From the NCBI RefSeq assembly GCF_002257665.1, contig NZ_MQWB01000001.1:2148322-2212321 (forward strand): a stretch of 64,000 nt of DNA, read 5' to 3'. A model generated the notes under the pieces. The model had not been told where the DNA came from, made no database searches, and saw only the letters and a program-made list of their open reading frames with translations. The DNA comes from Rubricoccus marinus. Lineage in GTDB: Bacteria; Bacteroidota; Rhodothermia; Rhodothermales; Rubricoccaceae. The number at the start of each line of letters is the position of its first letter. Position 1 is the stretch's first letter. This document shows, in pieces, positions 6,304 through 15,183 of this stretch. A program made the position numbers and the translations under genes.

Positions 6304-7446
6304 CCGCGGCACCTGCTTGGAGACGCTCTTGCCGCTGGCGTCCCCCGCCAAGCCATCGCGGCGCAAGCGGCCTGCGAGCAGGCGGAAGAACATCTCCCGC
6401 TCCTCCGCGCGGACCACGGCGCGTTCGTGCGCCTCTTGCAGGATGATCGGGTAGCCCCCCCCCTTCTCCGCCTGGTCCAGCAGGACCGAGTGGACGAGGT
6501 CCAGCCAGCCCGGCACGTTCGCAGCCCACGCAGGCATCTCCACGCGCGCCACCTCGCCCTTCAGGCGGAGGTAGAACGCTACGATCTGGTGCGGCCCGTA
6601 CTGCGAGAGCACCTCGCTCCGGCTCTGGAACGTCGTGCTCCGTTCGCCCACCTCCAACACGCGTTCGAACAGGTGCCGGTCCAGCAGGCCGTGCAGGGAG
6701 TCATCGCCCGTGGCCCAGTCTTCCTCGCCTCGGTGCAAGCGGAGCAGGTTCACCACCTCCGCCGCGCCCGGCCGCGAGATGTACGACGCCAGAGGCACGC
6801 CGTCCTCTTGGAAGCGGTCGAGGATGGCGACGTAGCGCGCGAGCAGCGTCGTCTCCAGCGCGCGGTTTTTCATGCCGCGCAGCATCCAGCGGATGAGTGT
6901 GCCGTCCGCGAGGGCCACGATCTCGCGCCCGCTGCGGCGCTCCTCCACGGCCGTTTTGTGCAGCCAGTCCAGTTCCTGCTCGTCGCGCAGGGCCGAAACC
7001 ACCTCCGCCGAGGCCTCTGGCGTGGCCGGGTCGTCCGGCGCCAGGTCGTCCAGATCGCCGCGCGAGTAGCGGAAGTCAGGCTCGGCGCGCATGAGCGGCG
7101 CGTCCAGCGTGCCGTAGTGCAGCGCGATCCGGCCGACGTTGAGGAGGTAGCACGCCGGGTCCGAGTGCCGGTCTGGGAAGATCTGGCTGCCGTCGGTCGC
7201 CACGACCGTGACCGTCGCGGGACGGCTGCCTGGAGCGGTGCCCACATCGGGCTGACCGAGCGGAATCCCACGCAGCGGCCCACGCCCCGCCTTCCGCGCG
7301 CGCTCTGCCAGAGGCTCCCAGTCCGGCGCGCACTCGTCCAGACACGCGCACGCCGTCTCCAGCCGCCACGCGTGGCGGTTTTGCTCCTGGCGCTGGTAGG
7401 CCGAGAAGTCGCCGAGTTGGCTCGCGAGGCGGGAGAAGTCGATCAC
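6298..7446 (-). CDS. nurA: NurA-domain nuclease, 382 aa
   Basis: ATDGSQIFPDRH is the NurA motif I with the metal-binding Asp. ADGTLIRWML and the C-terminal GYPIILQEAHERAVV block are also typical of NurA. NurA is a 5'-3' nuclease that works with HerA on DNA ends. I chose the GTG at 7446 (protein starting V/M-IDFSRLASQLGDFSAYQ). It gives a normal family length, whereas the frame extended to 7635 adds a non-conserved low-quality segment. The stop codon TAA lies inside the terminal attC3 core GTTACAC, so the array's right end abuts this gene exactly. A HAS-barrel gene lies beyond the array on the same strand. Confidence 0.8.
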   Translation of the reverse strand: MIDFSRLASQLGDFSAYQRQEQNRHAWRLETACACLDECAPDWEPLAERARKAGRGPLRGIPLGQPDVGTAPGSRPATVTVVATDGSQIFPDRHSDPACYLLNVGRIALHYGTLDAPLMRAEPDFRYSRGDLDDLAPDDPATPEASAEVVSALRDEQELDWLHKTAVEERRSGREIVALADGTLIRWMLRGMKNRALETTLLARYVAILDRFQEDGVPLASYISRPGAAEVVNLLRLHRGEEDWATGDDSLHGLLDRHLFERVLEVGERSTTFQSRSEVLSQYGPHQIVAFYLRLKGEVARVEMPAWAANVPGWLDLVHSVLLDQAEKGGGYPIILQEAHERAVVRAEEREMFFRLLAGRLRRDGLAGDASGKSVSKQVPRV

Positions 7447-7607
7447 AGAGAAGAGGCGGCGGCGGAGCCTGGAAGGTAGAATCCCGCCCCGGCGCGCGTC
7501 GCCGGCGCCAGGGGCCTCTGGCGTGGGCGCCCATTCCACCGCCTCTAGCGAGAACCCACCCAAACCTCGCAGCCGCGCGCACACTCCGGCACGCGCCAGA
7601 GGCGTAC

Positions 7608-8780
7608 TTGCCTCGTCCCGCTTCCCGCTCCGCATTGGCCGGCCTCTACATCCACGTCCCCTTCTGCTCGCAGCGCTGCATCTACTGCGACTTCTATTTC
7701 ACGACCACGAGCCGTGAGACGGGAGCCTTCGCGCGCGCCGCCGCGGTCGAGATCGAGGCGTACGGCAAGGAGTTCGGGTCCCGCGAGCCTCTGGCGACGA
7801 TCTACTTCGGCGGCGGGACGCCCTCGCTGCTCCCGCCAGAGGACCTCGCGACGATCCTCAACGCCGTCCACGCGCACTTCGACACCTCGCAGGTGGAGGA
7901 GGTCACGCTGGAGGCGAACCCCGAGGACCTCACCGCCAGCGGCCTGGGCTCGCTTCGCGCGATGGGCGTCACGCGGCTCTCGCTCGGCGTGCAGTCGTTT
8001 TTCGACGAGGACCTCGCGTTCATGAACCGCGCCCACGACGCCGCCCAGGCCGAGCGCGCCGTGCAGATCGCCGCCGACACGTTCGACTCGTTCTCGGTCG
8101 ACCTCATCTTCGGCGTGCCCGAGCAACCGTTCGAGCACTGGGGCGCGAACCTGGAGAAAGCGCTCCGCCTGGGCGCGCCGCACATCTCCGCGTACTCCCT
8201 CACCGTCGAGCCCAAGACGCCTCTGGCGAAACAGGTCCAACTCGGAACCGTGATTCCCGAGGGCGATGACGCGATGCTGGATCGCTACCTGTTTACCCAC
8301 GAGTACCTGAAGGAGCGCGGCCTGGAGCACTACGAGGTCTCCTCGTTCGCCAAACCCGGCCACCACTCGCGCCACAACTCGCTCTACTGGGCACACCAGA
8401 ACGTCCTCGCGATCGGCCCCAGCGCGCACGCGTTCTGGCGCGAGACCCGTAGCAAAGCGTGGCGGTGGGCCAACGTCGCCCACCTCGGCAGCTGGCGCGG
8501 ACTGCTGGAATCCGGCCACCTCCCCGTCGACAACCGCGAGCAGCTCGGCGCCGACGCCCTCGCCGACGAGGCCATCCTGCTCGGCCTCCGCCGCCTCGAC
8601 CTCGGCCTCGACCTCGACGTTCTGGAGCGCGACTACGGCGTCGATCTCTTGGTCGAAAAAGCCGACCTCCTCGCCTCTTTCGAGCGCGAATCTCTCCTCA
8701 CCGTCCGCAACGGCCGCGTCCGCCTCACCCCCAGCGGCGCCGCCGTCGCCGACGCACTCGCCGTCCGCCTCGTCCGCTAG
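7608..8780 (+). CDS. hemW: Radical SAM coproporphyrinogen III oxidase-like protein HemW, 390 aa
   Basis: The radical SAM motif is CSQRCIYCDFYF (CX3CX2C, residues about 22-30), preceded by LYIHVPFC and followed by YFGGGTPSLL, all diagnostic of the HemN/HemW group. HemW acts as a heme chaperone rather than the true oxidase. The family distinction rests on length and on the motif, where the extra Cys of HemN is replaced by Phe. The start codon is TTG at 7608; the next plausible starts would cut into the conserved N-terminus. It is divergent from nurA. Confidence 0.85.
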   Translation: MPRPASRSALAGLYIHVPFCSQRCIYCDFYFTTTSRETGAFARAAAVEIEAYGKEFGSREPLATIYFGGGTPSLLPPEDLATILNAVHAHFDTSQVEEVTLEANPEDLTASGLGSLRAMGVTRLSLGVQSFFDEDLAFMNRAHDAAQAERAVQIAADTFDSFSVDLIFGVPEQPFEHWGANLEKALRLGAPHISAYSLTVEPKTPLAKQVQLGTVIPEGDDAMLDRYLFTHEYLKERGLEHYEVSSFAKPGHHSRHNSLYWAHQNVLAIGPSAHAFWRETRSKAWRWANVAHLGSWRGLLESGHLPVDNREQLGADALADEAILLGLRRLDLGLDLDVLERDYGVDLLVEKADLLASFERESLLTVRNGRVRLTPSGAAVADALAVRLVR

Positions 8781-8840
8781 CCCCTGGCGCCCTTTCTCCC
8801 TTCGTTCCGTTTCGCCAGAGGCCCACGCCTCCCGATACAC

Positions 8841-9359
8841 ATGACTCGCTTCTTCTCTCTCATCCTGCTCGCGTCCCTGTTCGGTTGCCAGGAGTCCGCG
8901 CCCGAGCCCACGCCAGAGGCGCCTTCGGCCCCGTCCATCCCGTTCGACATCGCCGGGGACCTGACCTTCTCCCGCGATGGACAGCCTATCACCACCATCG
9001 CGATCGAGGTCGCGGACACGGACTCGCTGCGGATGCGCGGCATGATGGACCGCACAGAGATCCCGGACGCGACGGGCATGCTGTTCATCTTCCCCACCGC
9101 CGCGCCGCAGTCGTTCTGGATGCAGAACACGCCGAGCGCGCTCGACATCATGTATTTCGGCGCGGACTCGACGCTGATCAACGTGCAGGCCAACGCCGTC
9201 CCGTTCCAGACCAACCCGACGTATCCATCTGAGGGACCGGCGCAGTTCGTCGTCGAAACGCCTGCCGGGTTCGCCCGCCGGTACGGCCTAACGCCGGGTG
9301 TCCGCATCGACTGGGACCTCGACACCGAGGAAGCACCAGCGTCAGAGACAGCCCCCTGA
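8841..9359 (+). CDS. DUF192 family lipoprotein, 172 aa
   Basis: The signal peptide ends in a lipobox (LASLFGC, Cys at residue 16). A Pro/Glu-rich linker follows. The DUF192 domain runs from about residue 35 to 160, with the characteristic block QSFWMQNTPSALDIMYFGAD and a preceding LRMRGMMDRTEIPDATGMLF. The family function is not established. It is found as exported or periplasmic proteins in many bacteria. The gene is followed by a strong terminator-like hairpin. Confidence 0.8.
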   Translation: MTRFFSLILLASLFGCQESAPEPTPEAPSAPSIPFDIAGDLTFSRDGQPITTIAIEVADTDSLRMRGMMDRTEIPDATGMLFIFPTAAPQSFWMQNTPSALDIMYFGADSTLINVQANAVPFQTNPTYPSEGPAQFVVETPAGFARRYGLTPGVRIDWDLDTEEAPASETAP

Positions 9360-9446
9360 ACTCCCTACAGTTAGTTGCTAAGATGGAGCGAACATATCCT
9401 CTGCAGGAACTCACCTCCCCCGATCTAGCGTTAAGCTGTCAGAGAT

Positions 9447-9462
9447 GGGGCCCGTAAGCCCC
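9447..9462 (+). other. GC-rich hairpin with a CCGTAA loop
   Basis: GGGGC/GCCCC arms close a six-base loop CCGTAA. The terminator hairpin 10 bases downstream has an inner stem with the loop CTGTAA, also closed by C-G. The paired design may belong to a small structured RNA or simply to a compound terminator. Confidence 0.4.
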
Positions 9463-9472
9463 TCCCGCCACA

Positions 9473-9515
9473 CCGCGTCGGTGGATCCTGTAAGATCCGT
9501 CGACGCGGTTATTTT
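9473..9515 (+). terminator. Intrinsic terminator after the DUF192 gene
   Basis: CCGCGTCG (9473-9480) pairs with CGACGCGG (9501-9508), and inside it GGATC pairs with GATCC around the loop CTGTAA. The T-rich run TTATTTTA follows directly. The T-rich side makes it a + strand terminator. Confidence 0.75.
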
Positions 9516-9555
9516 ATGCCCCTACGCGAAGGCGCTTTCCCTGCCTGAAACGCGG

Positions 9556-9571
9556 CCTCTGGCGCCAGAGG
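9556..9571. repeat. Perfect CCTCTGGCGCCAGAGG palindrome between convergent genes
   Basis: It lies between the DUF192 terminator and the stop of the minus-strand A-type carrier gene at 9602. With the flanking GG and CC it extends to a 20-base inverted repeat. Confidence 0.85.
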
Positions 9572-9601
9572 CCTGAGTGTCCGACGGTGGAAGGTGTCGC
9601 G

Positions 9602-9955
9602 CTAGAGCGAGAAGGACTCGCCGCACGCGCACGTCCGAACCGCTTGCGGATTGTGGAAGTGGAAGCCCTGGCCGTCCAGGCCGTCCGAGAAGTCCAGCGT
9701 CGTCCCCTCCACGTACGCGAGGCTCCGGGGGTCGAGCACGAACCGGAGGCCGTCGACTTCCACAGTCTCGTCGGCGTCCTGAACCGTGGTGTCCCAGCCG
9801 AGATCATACGTCAAGCCGGAGCAGCCGCCGGGCACGACCGCCACGCGGAGGTACTGCTCGGTCACGTCCACGCCGTCGCCGGCGGCGACCTGAACGAGCC
9901 TCTGGCGGGCGGACTCTGTGATCTGGAGCAGGGCGTCGGGGGCGGTCTCGGTCAT
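9602..9955 (-). CDS. A-type iron-sulfur carrier protein (HesB/IscA/SufA family), 117 aa
   Basis: The three conserved cysteines are present: GGCSGLTY near residue 45 and TCACG near residue 111. They bind an Fe-S cluster for delivery to apoproteins. Full length fits the family. It is transcribed away from the suf operon that starts 170 bases to the right, so a shared divergent control region is likely. Which subfamily (SufA, IscA or ErpA) cannot be decided from sequence alone. Confidence 0.9.
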   Translation of the reverse strand: MTETAPDALLQITESARQRLVQVAAGDGVDVTEQYLRVAVVPGGCSGLTYDLGWDTTVQDADETVEVDGLRFVLDPRSLAYVEGTTLDFSDGLDGQGFHFHNPQAVRTCACGESFSL

Positions 9956-10125
9956 GGGTTTACGCGGCGTTTGAGGGAAACTTAACCGGGTCTGGGCGGG
10001 TCCGTGGATCAGGTCTGGATAACATGCAGAGCGGCGAACGGTTGCCCTCTCGCGAGGGCTTCACATCGAGCGCGGAACGGTCGCCAGAGGCCCTTCGTCC
10101 GCACCTCAACACACACCGGAACACG

Positions 10126-11589
10126 ATGCCGACGTATACCGAGCACGACTTCTTCGAGGACGTAGCCCAGGAGGGCTACAAGTACGGCTTCACGACCAAC
10201 GTCGAGTCCGAGAAAGCGCCCAAGGGGCTCTCGGAGGACACCGTGCGGTTCATCTCCGCCAAAAAGGAAGAGCCGCAATGGCTGCTGGACATCCGCCTAA
10301 AGGCGCTCCGGCACTTTTTCAAGCTGCTCGACGAAGGTCACGAGCCTGACTGGGCGCACCTCGACATCCCCGCCATCGACTACCAGGACGCGTATTACTA
10401 CGCGGCTCCGGGGTCAAAGGCCAAGTACGACAGCCTGGAGGACGTTCCCCAGGAGATCCTGGACGACTTCGCCAAGCTCGGCATCCCGCTCGGCGAGCAG
10501 GCCGCCCTCGCGGGCGTGGCTGTGGACGCCGTGATGGACTCCGTGAGCGTCGCGACGACGTTCAAGAAGGAACTGGCCGCGCAGGGCATCATCTTCTGCT
10601 CGTTTAGCGAGGCCGTGCAGGAGCACGAGGAGTTGGTGCGCGAGTACATGGGCTCGGTCGTCCCGTACACGGACAACCTGTTTGCCGCGCTCAACTCGGC
10701 GGTCTTCTCCGATGGCTCGTTCTGCTACATCCCCAAGGGCGTGCGCTGCCCGATGGAGCTGAGCACCTACTTCCGCATCAACGAGGCCAATACGGGCCAG
10801 TTTGAGCGGACGCTCATCATCTGTGAGGACGACGGCTACGTGAGCTACATGGAGGGCTGCACGGCTCCCATGCGCGAGGAGTACCAGCTCCACGCCGCGA
10901 TCGTCGAGATCGTCGCCAAGGAGCGCTCCGAGGTCAAGTACAGCACCGTCCAGAACTGGTACCCCGGCTCGGCCGATGGCAAGGGCGGCGTCTACAACTT
11001 TGTGACCAAGCGCGCGATGTGCGCCGGCAACGACTCCAAGGTGACGTGGACGCAGCTCGAAACGGGCTCGGCCATCACGTGGAAGTACCCGTCCTGCATC
11101 CTCAAGGGCGACCGCTCGGTCGGTGAGTTCTACTCCGTGGCCTTCACCAAGGACCACCAGCAGGCCGACACCGGCACGAAGATGATCCACCTCGGCCGCG
11201 ACACGCGCTCGACGATTATCTCGAAGGGCATCTCTGCCGGAGAGTCCAACAACTCGTACCGCGGCCTCGTCAAGGTCAACAAGAAGGCAGCCAACGCGCG
11301 CAACTTCTCGCAGTGCGACTCGCTGCTCATCGGCGACCAGTGCGGCGCGCACACCTTCCCGTACATCGAGATCAACAACGAGACGGCCAAGGTGGAGCAC
11401 GAGGCCACGACCTCCAAGATCGGCGAGGACCAGATGTTCTACTGCACCGCCAGAGGCATCTCCGAGCAGGACGCGCTCAACCTCATCGTCAACGGCTACG
11501 CGAAGGAGATCCTCGCCAAGCTGCCGATGGAGTTCGCCGTCGAAGCCCAGAAGCTCCTCTCGGTCCAGCTCGAAGGCTCTGTAGGGTAA
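10126..11589 (+). CDS. sufB: Fe-S cluster assembly protein SufB, 487 aa
   Basis: This is a scaffold subunit of the SufBCD complex. Conserved SufB blocks are visible: [46 protein letters not shown] and the C-terminal [20 protein letters not shown] with the functional Cys. I chose the ATG at 10126 ([22 protein letters not shown]) because it matches the family start; upstream codons in frame are not conserved. It begins an operon with sufC, sufD and sufT. No SufS or SufE/U gene is present in the window. Confidence 0.93.
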   Translation: MPTYTEHDFFEDVAQEGYKYGFTTNVESEKAPKGLSEDTVRFISAKKEEPQWLLDIRLKALRHFFKLLDEGHEPDWAHLDIPAIDYQDAYYYAAPGSKAKYDSLEDVPQEILDDFAKLGIPLGEQAALAGVAVDAVMDSVSVATTFKKELAAQGIIFCSFSEAVQEHEELVREYMGSVVPYTDNLFAALNSAVFSDGSFCYIPKGVRCPMELSTYFRINEANTGQFERTLIICEDDGYVSYMEGCTAPMREEYQLHAAIVEIVAKERSEVKYSTVQNWYPGSADGKGGVYNFVTKRAMCAGNDSKVTWTQLETGSAITWKYPSCILKGDRSVGEFYSVAFTKDHQQADTGTKMIHLGRDTRSTIISKGISAGESNNSYRGLVKVNKKAANARNFSQCDSLLIGDQCGAHTFPYIEINNETAKVEHEATTSKIGEDQMFYCTARGISEQDALNLIVNGYAKEILAKLPMEFAVEAQKLLSVQLEGSVG

Positions 11590-11597
11590 TCCGTGAT

Positions 11598-11634
11598 GCG
11601 GGACGCGTGAGGGGTTGCCCCATCACCGTCCCGC
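11598..11634 (+). other. Intercistronic 16-bp stem-loop between sufB and sufC
   Basis: Nested arms GCGGGACG/CGTCCCGC, GTGA/TCAC and GGGG/CCCC surround a TTG loop, with single-base bulges. No T-run follows, so it is more likely an mRNA-stability or partial-termination element than a full terminator. Confidence 0.6.
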
Positions 11635-11676
11635 CGGATCTGACTCTCAACGCATCACGAATCACGCATTACACCC

Positions 11677-12444
11677 ATGTCTCTCCTCTCGATCCAAAAC
11701 CTCCACGCTCAGGTGGAGGACGCTGAAATCCTCCACGGTCTCTCGCTTGAGATCAACCCCGGCGAGGTCCACGCCATCATGGGGCCGAACGGCTCCGGCA
11801 AGTCCACGCTCGGTAACGTCCTCGCAGGCCGCGACGACTACGAAGTGACCGAGGGCTCGGTCACGTTCAAGGGCGAAGACCTCCTGGAGATGGCGCCAGA
11901 GGAGCGCACCCGCGAAGGGCTCTTCCTCGCGTTCCAGTACCCGGTCGAGCTTCCGGGCGTGAGCACGATGCAGTTTCTCCGCACGGCGGTGAACAGCATC
12001 CGCGAGCACCGCGGCGAGGCCGAGATGCCCGTCGGCGAGTTCCTCAAGCTGATGAAGGACAAGGCCGAGTACGTCAACTTGGACTACAAGCTGGTCCAGC
12101 GCGCCGTCAACGAAGGGTTCTCCGGTGGCGAGAAGAAGCGCGCCGAGATCTTCCAGATGGCGATCCTCGACCCGCAGCTCGCCATCCTCGACGAGACCGA
12201 CTCCGGCCTCGACATCGACGCGCTCCGCGTCGTCTCTGACGGCATCAACAAGCTCCGCGACGCCAACCGCTCGTTCGTGCTCATCACGCACTACCAGCGC
12301 CTGCTGGAGTACGTCGAGCCCGACTTTGTGCACGTTCTCGTGGACGGCCGCATTGTCCGCTCCGGCGGTAAGGAGCTCGCCCTCGAGCTGGAGGAGAAGG
12401 GCTACGACTGGATCAAGAAGGAGACGGCGGCTGTCGCCGCATAA
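11677..12444 (+). CDS. sufC: Fe-S cluster assembly ATPase SufC, 255 aa
   Basis: This ABC-type ATPase drives conformational change of SufBD. Walker A is GPNGSGKST (residues about 33-41), the ABC signature is FSGGEKKRAE (about 149), and Walker B with catalytic Glu is LAILDETDSGLDIDAL, including the extended D-loop typical of SufC. The protein is full length. The gene lies 87 bases after sufB, separated by a strong hairpin. Confidence 0.95.
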   Translation: MSLLSIQNLHAQVEDAEILHGLSLEINPGEVHAIMGPNGSGKSTLGNVLAGRDDYEVTEGSVTFKGEDLLEMAPEERTREGLFLAFQYPVELPGVSTMQFLRTAVNSIREHRGEAEMPVGEFLKLMKDKAEYVNLDYKLVQRAVNEGFSGGEKKRAEIFQMAILDPQLAILDETDSGLDIDALRVVSDGINKLRDANRSFVLITHYQRLLEYVEPDFVHVLVDGRIVRSGGKELALELEEKGYDWIKKETAAVAA

Positions 12445-12455
12445 GTACGTATTGC

Positions 12456-12494
12456 GTCGTGCGTCCGGAGAGCCTCTGGCGCCGGACGCACGAC
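12456..12494 (+). other. Intercistronic 13-bp stem-loop between sufC and sufD
   Basis: GTCGTGCGTCCGG (12456-12468) and CCGGACGCACGAC (12482-12494) are perfect inverted repeats. The loop contains one copy of CCTCTGGCG. The flanks also contain partly inverted words (ATTGCGT, ACGCAAT). No T-run follows. Confidence 0.65.
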
Positions 12495-12529
12495 GGTTTA
12501 CGCAGTACGCACTACGCAATCGAACCATC

Positions 12530-13849
12530 ATGCTAGACGTCACGACCCGCCCCGATCTTTTTGGCCAGGCTGCCGAGGAGTTCGACCGCGCCTTTTCCGG
12601 CGACGGGGCCCCTCGCCCTTTTGCAGACCTGCGCGCCAAATCGCGCCAGCACTTCGAGGCGCTCGGCCTGCCGACCAAGAAGCTGGAGGCCTGGAAGTAC
12701 ACCGACCTCCGCCCCGCTCTCAAAGAGGACTACCAGTTCGCCGCTGGCGACGGCACGAGCACCTTCGCGCCAGAGGCCATCGACGCCTTCGCGATCCCGG
12801 GGCTCGACGCGGCACGTCTCGTCGTCGTCAACGGCGCGGTGGTGGACGCTCTCTCCGACTTGTCGGCTCTCGGTGAGGGCGTGACGGTGGGCAGCCTGCG
12901 CGAGGCGGCGCAGGAGAATGGCGCCGTGATCGCCGAGTACTTCGGCAAGTTCACCGAGACGGACCAGAACGCGTTTGCCGCGCTCAACTCGGCCTTCGAC
13001 CTGGACGGCTTTTTTGTCCACGTCGCCAAGGGCGTCGAGGTGAAAACGCCGATCCACGTGATCCACCTGGTGGAGGGCGACCAGCCGACGTTTGTCCAGA
13101 CCCGCCACTTGGTGGTCGTGGAGGACAACGCTCGCGTGCGGATCGTGGAGAGCTACGTAGCCTCTGGCGAGACGCCGCAGTTCGGCAACCACCTGGTCGA
13201 GATCGCGGCCGGCCCCGGCTCCGCCGTGCGGCACGTGCGGATCCAGGACGAGGGCAGCCACGCGCACGCGATCACCACGACGAACGTCTACCAGGACCGC
13301 GACTCGGACGTGCACACGCACACGTTCACGTTCGACACCGGGCTCGTGCGCAACAACACGACGGCCGTATTGGGCGGCCCGGGTGGCAACCACACCGTTG
13401 GCGGCCTGTATATCCTGCACGGTGAGCAGCATGTCGACACGAGCACGCTCATCGACCACGAGGCGCCCGCCTGCGAGAGCAACGAGCTGTTCAAGGGCAT
13501 CTGCTACGACAAGACGACCGGTGTCTTCAACGGCAAGGTCTTCGTCGCACGCCCCGCGCAGCAGACCAACGCGTACCAGCAGAGCCAGGGCGTCATCCTC
13601 TCGCCCGACGCGCGGCACTTTTCCAAGCCCGAGTTGGAGATCTACGCCGACGACGTGAAGTGCTCCCACGGATCCACGACCGGCGCCATCGACCCGGAGG
13701 CGCTGTTCTACCTCCGCGCCAGAGGCCTCTCCCTCTCGGACGCCCGCGCGCTGCTCCTCTACGCCTTCGCGCACGACGTCGTCGCGGAGTTGGAGAACGA
13801 GCCGCTCCAGGAGTTCCTCGACGCGCGCATCTCCGAGCGCCTGACCTAA
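12530..13849 (+). CDS. sufD: Fe-S cluster assembly protein SufD, 439 aa
   Basis: This is the partner of SufB in the SufBC2D scaffold. Typical features are the N-terminal KKLEAWKYTDLRP segment, the beta-helix core (HTFTFDTGLVRNNTTAVLGGPGGNHTVGGLY), and the C-terminal ARPAQQTNAYQQSQGVILSP and SHGSTTGAIDPEALFYLRARGL block with its conserved His. I chose the ATG at 12530 because upstream in-frame codons overlap sufC in another frame. Two protein-neutral motif copies (PEA, ARG) lie in the gene. Confidence 0.93.
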   Translation: MLDVTTRPDLFGQAAEEFDRAFSGDGAPRPFADLRAKSRQHFEALGLPTKKLEAWKYTDLRPALKEDYQFAAGDGTSTFAPEAIDAFAIPGLDAARLVVVNGAVVDALSDLSALGEGVTVGSLREAAQENGAVIAEYFGKFTETDQNAFAALNSAFDLDGFFVHVAKGVEVKTPIHVIHLVEGDQPTFVQTRHLVVVEDNARVRIVESYVASGETPQFGNHLVEIAAGPGSAVRHVRIQDEGSHAHAITTTNVYQDRDSDVHTHTFTFDTGLVRNNTTAVLGGPGGNHTVGGLYILHGEQHVDTSTLIDHEAPACESNELFKGICYDKTTGVFNGKVFVARPAQQTNAYQQSQGVILSPDARHFSKPELEIYADDVKCSHGSTTGAIDPEALFYLRARGLSLSDARALLLYAFAHDVVAELENEPLQEFLDARISERLT

Positions 13850-13877
13850 GCGCCTCTGGCGCGCATCCCGCAGACCT

Positions 13878-14315
13878 ATGGAAACGCCCGAGACCCCGAC
13901 CGACGCGACGCCAGAGGCCCAGCCCACCGCGGCCTCTGGCGCGAGCGCTCCGTTCGAGCGCGATTTCCTGACGACCGGGCAAGAGGTGGACGACCTCTCC
14001 CCTCTGGAGGAGCAGATCAAGGCCGTGATGCGGTCGATCTACGACCCCGAGATCCCGGTGCCGATATGGGACCTCGGGCTGATCTATGGCTGGACCATCC
14101 AGGGCGCAGGGGAAGACCAGGGATCGGACGTGACGGTGCAGATGACGCTCACGGCGCCCAACTGCCCGGCGGCCGAAACGCTCCCCGTCGAAGTGGAGCA
14201 AGGCGTGAACGCCCTCGAAGGCGTCCGCCACGTCGTCATCGATCTTGTCTTTATCCCCACGTACTCGATGGAGATGATGAGCGACGAGGCTCGGCTGACG
14301 CTGGGCTTTATGTAG
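13878..14315 (+). CDS. sufT: SufT-like DUF59/MIP18 family protein, 145 aa
   Basis: The MIP18 domain covers residues 40-145, with DPEIPVPIWDLGLIYGW, a conserved TAPNCPAAETLP block containing the family Cys, and the C-terminal SDEARLTLGFM. In Suf operons this protein helps mature Fe-S proteins. It lies 28 bases after sufD and ends the operon. The N-terminal 35 residues are a low-complexity Thr/Pro/Ala stretch that contains two iterated-motif copies. Confidence 0.85.
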   Translation: METPETPTDATPEAQPTAASGASAPFERDFLTTGQEVDDLSPLEEQIKAVMRSIYDPEIPVPIWDLGLIYGWTIQGAGEDQGSDVTVQMTLTAPNCPAAETLPVEVEQGVNALEGVRHVVIDLVFIPTYSMEMMSDEARLTLGFM

Positions 14316-14585
14316 CCTCCGGCGAGAGAGGCAACGTCCTCGGGCGGGCGCACGAGACCGCCGCGGCCGGCTGTGCGGAGCCGGCAAATGTCTACGCCAG
14401 AGGCCGTGGGGCCGTATCGGGGCGTTCCCTTACGGTCTCGGAATCGAGCCCGGAGAGCTTTAGGGCGGACAAGTGTGGCAAAGAGGTTCCGGTGGGGTGC
14501 CGTGAAAGGGCGCCCCTTAAGGTGGCACGTACTCTGACATAACGAGCACTACCGGACGCCCCGGTCTCCCCCACAGCTCTCCCCC
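14316..14585. other. Spacer after the suf operon
   Basis: No gene is visible. It holds a hairpin (GCCGGCT/AGCCGGC at about 14367-14386), which could end the suf transcript but lacks a T-run, and one motif copy. It is less motif-dense than other spacers. Confidence 0.45.
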
Positions 14586-15023
14586 ATGCCCGCCTCCCTC
14601 CCCCTGGCCGACTCGCCCCTCCGCGCCGCAGAGCGCACGCTGCGCAAACCCTCCACGGCCGTCTGGCTGCAGAGCGTTCGCGTTCGGACGAACCGCTTCG
14701 ACGAGTCCCTGGCATTCTACGGCTCCCTTCTCGGCCTGTCGCTCCGCACCGTTCGTGTCCACCCGGTCTCGTCGGAGCTCTCCGCACAGATGACGGACGC
14801 CGAGGGCAACGACGTGCTCGAACTCGTCGAGACCGAGGCGGAGCAGGCCTCTGGCGGCCACGAACTCGCGTTCGGGATGCCGCGCCGGACATGGCACCTC
14901 CTGCGGGCGCGGTTGGACACGCAGAAGTGGCCGTACGAAACCGCCGGCGACTGCCTGTACCTCTCGGACGCCGACGGCACGTCGCTCCGCATCGAGTCGC
15001 TCGGCACGCTGGGGTACGCGTAG
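14586..15023 (+). CDS. VOC/glyoxalase-fold protein, 145 aa
   Basis: A single vicinal-oxygen-chelate-like unit is visible: RVRTNRFDESLAFYGSLLGLSLRTVRV at the N-terminus (the typical beta-alpha start), then GNDVLELVE, and a C-terminal YLSDADGTSLRIESL. The metal ligands are not complete by eye, so it may be a non-enzymatic or antibiotic-binding-type member. The first 25 residues are extra. The gene stands alone, downstream of the suf operon. Confidence 0.7.
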   Translation: MPASLPLADSPLRAAERTLRKPSTAVWLQSVRVRTNRFDESLAFYGSLLGLSLRTVRVHPVSSELSAQMTDAEGNDVLELVETEAEQASGGHELAFGMPRRTWHLLRARLDTQKWPYETAGDCLYLSDADGTSLRIESLGTLGYA

Positions 15024-15183
15024 CGGCGTGCCCAGAAGGCTCGATCTGGCCCTCGTCGCGATAGGCGAACCGGGCGGCAAGCGCAGCCCGTGCGCGTAGA
15101 TCGAACGTGGCAAGCACAGTACTGAGGCCTCGCGTTCCGACGCAATAGTCCTTCGGCTTCTGGCGCGCCGCGAGGTGACCGTG

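Noticed and set aside
9420..9520. tRNA, SRP RNA or 6S RNA at the twin hairpins
   Set aside because: No T-loop, no GGAAG-type SRP tetraloop region and too short for 6S. It is kept only as a terminator and possible small RNA.
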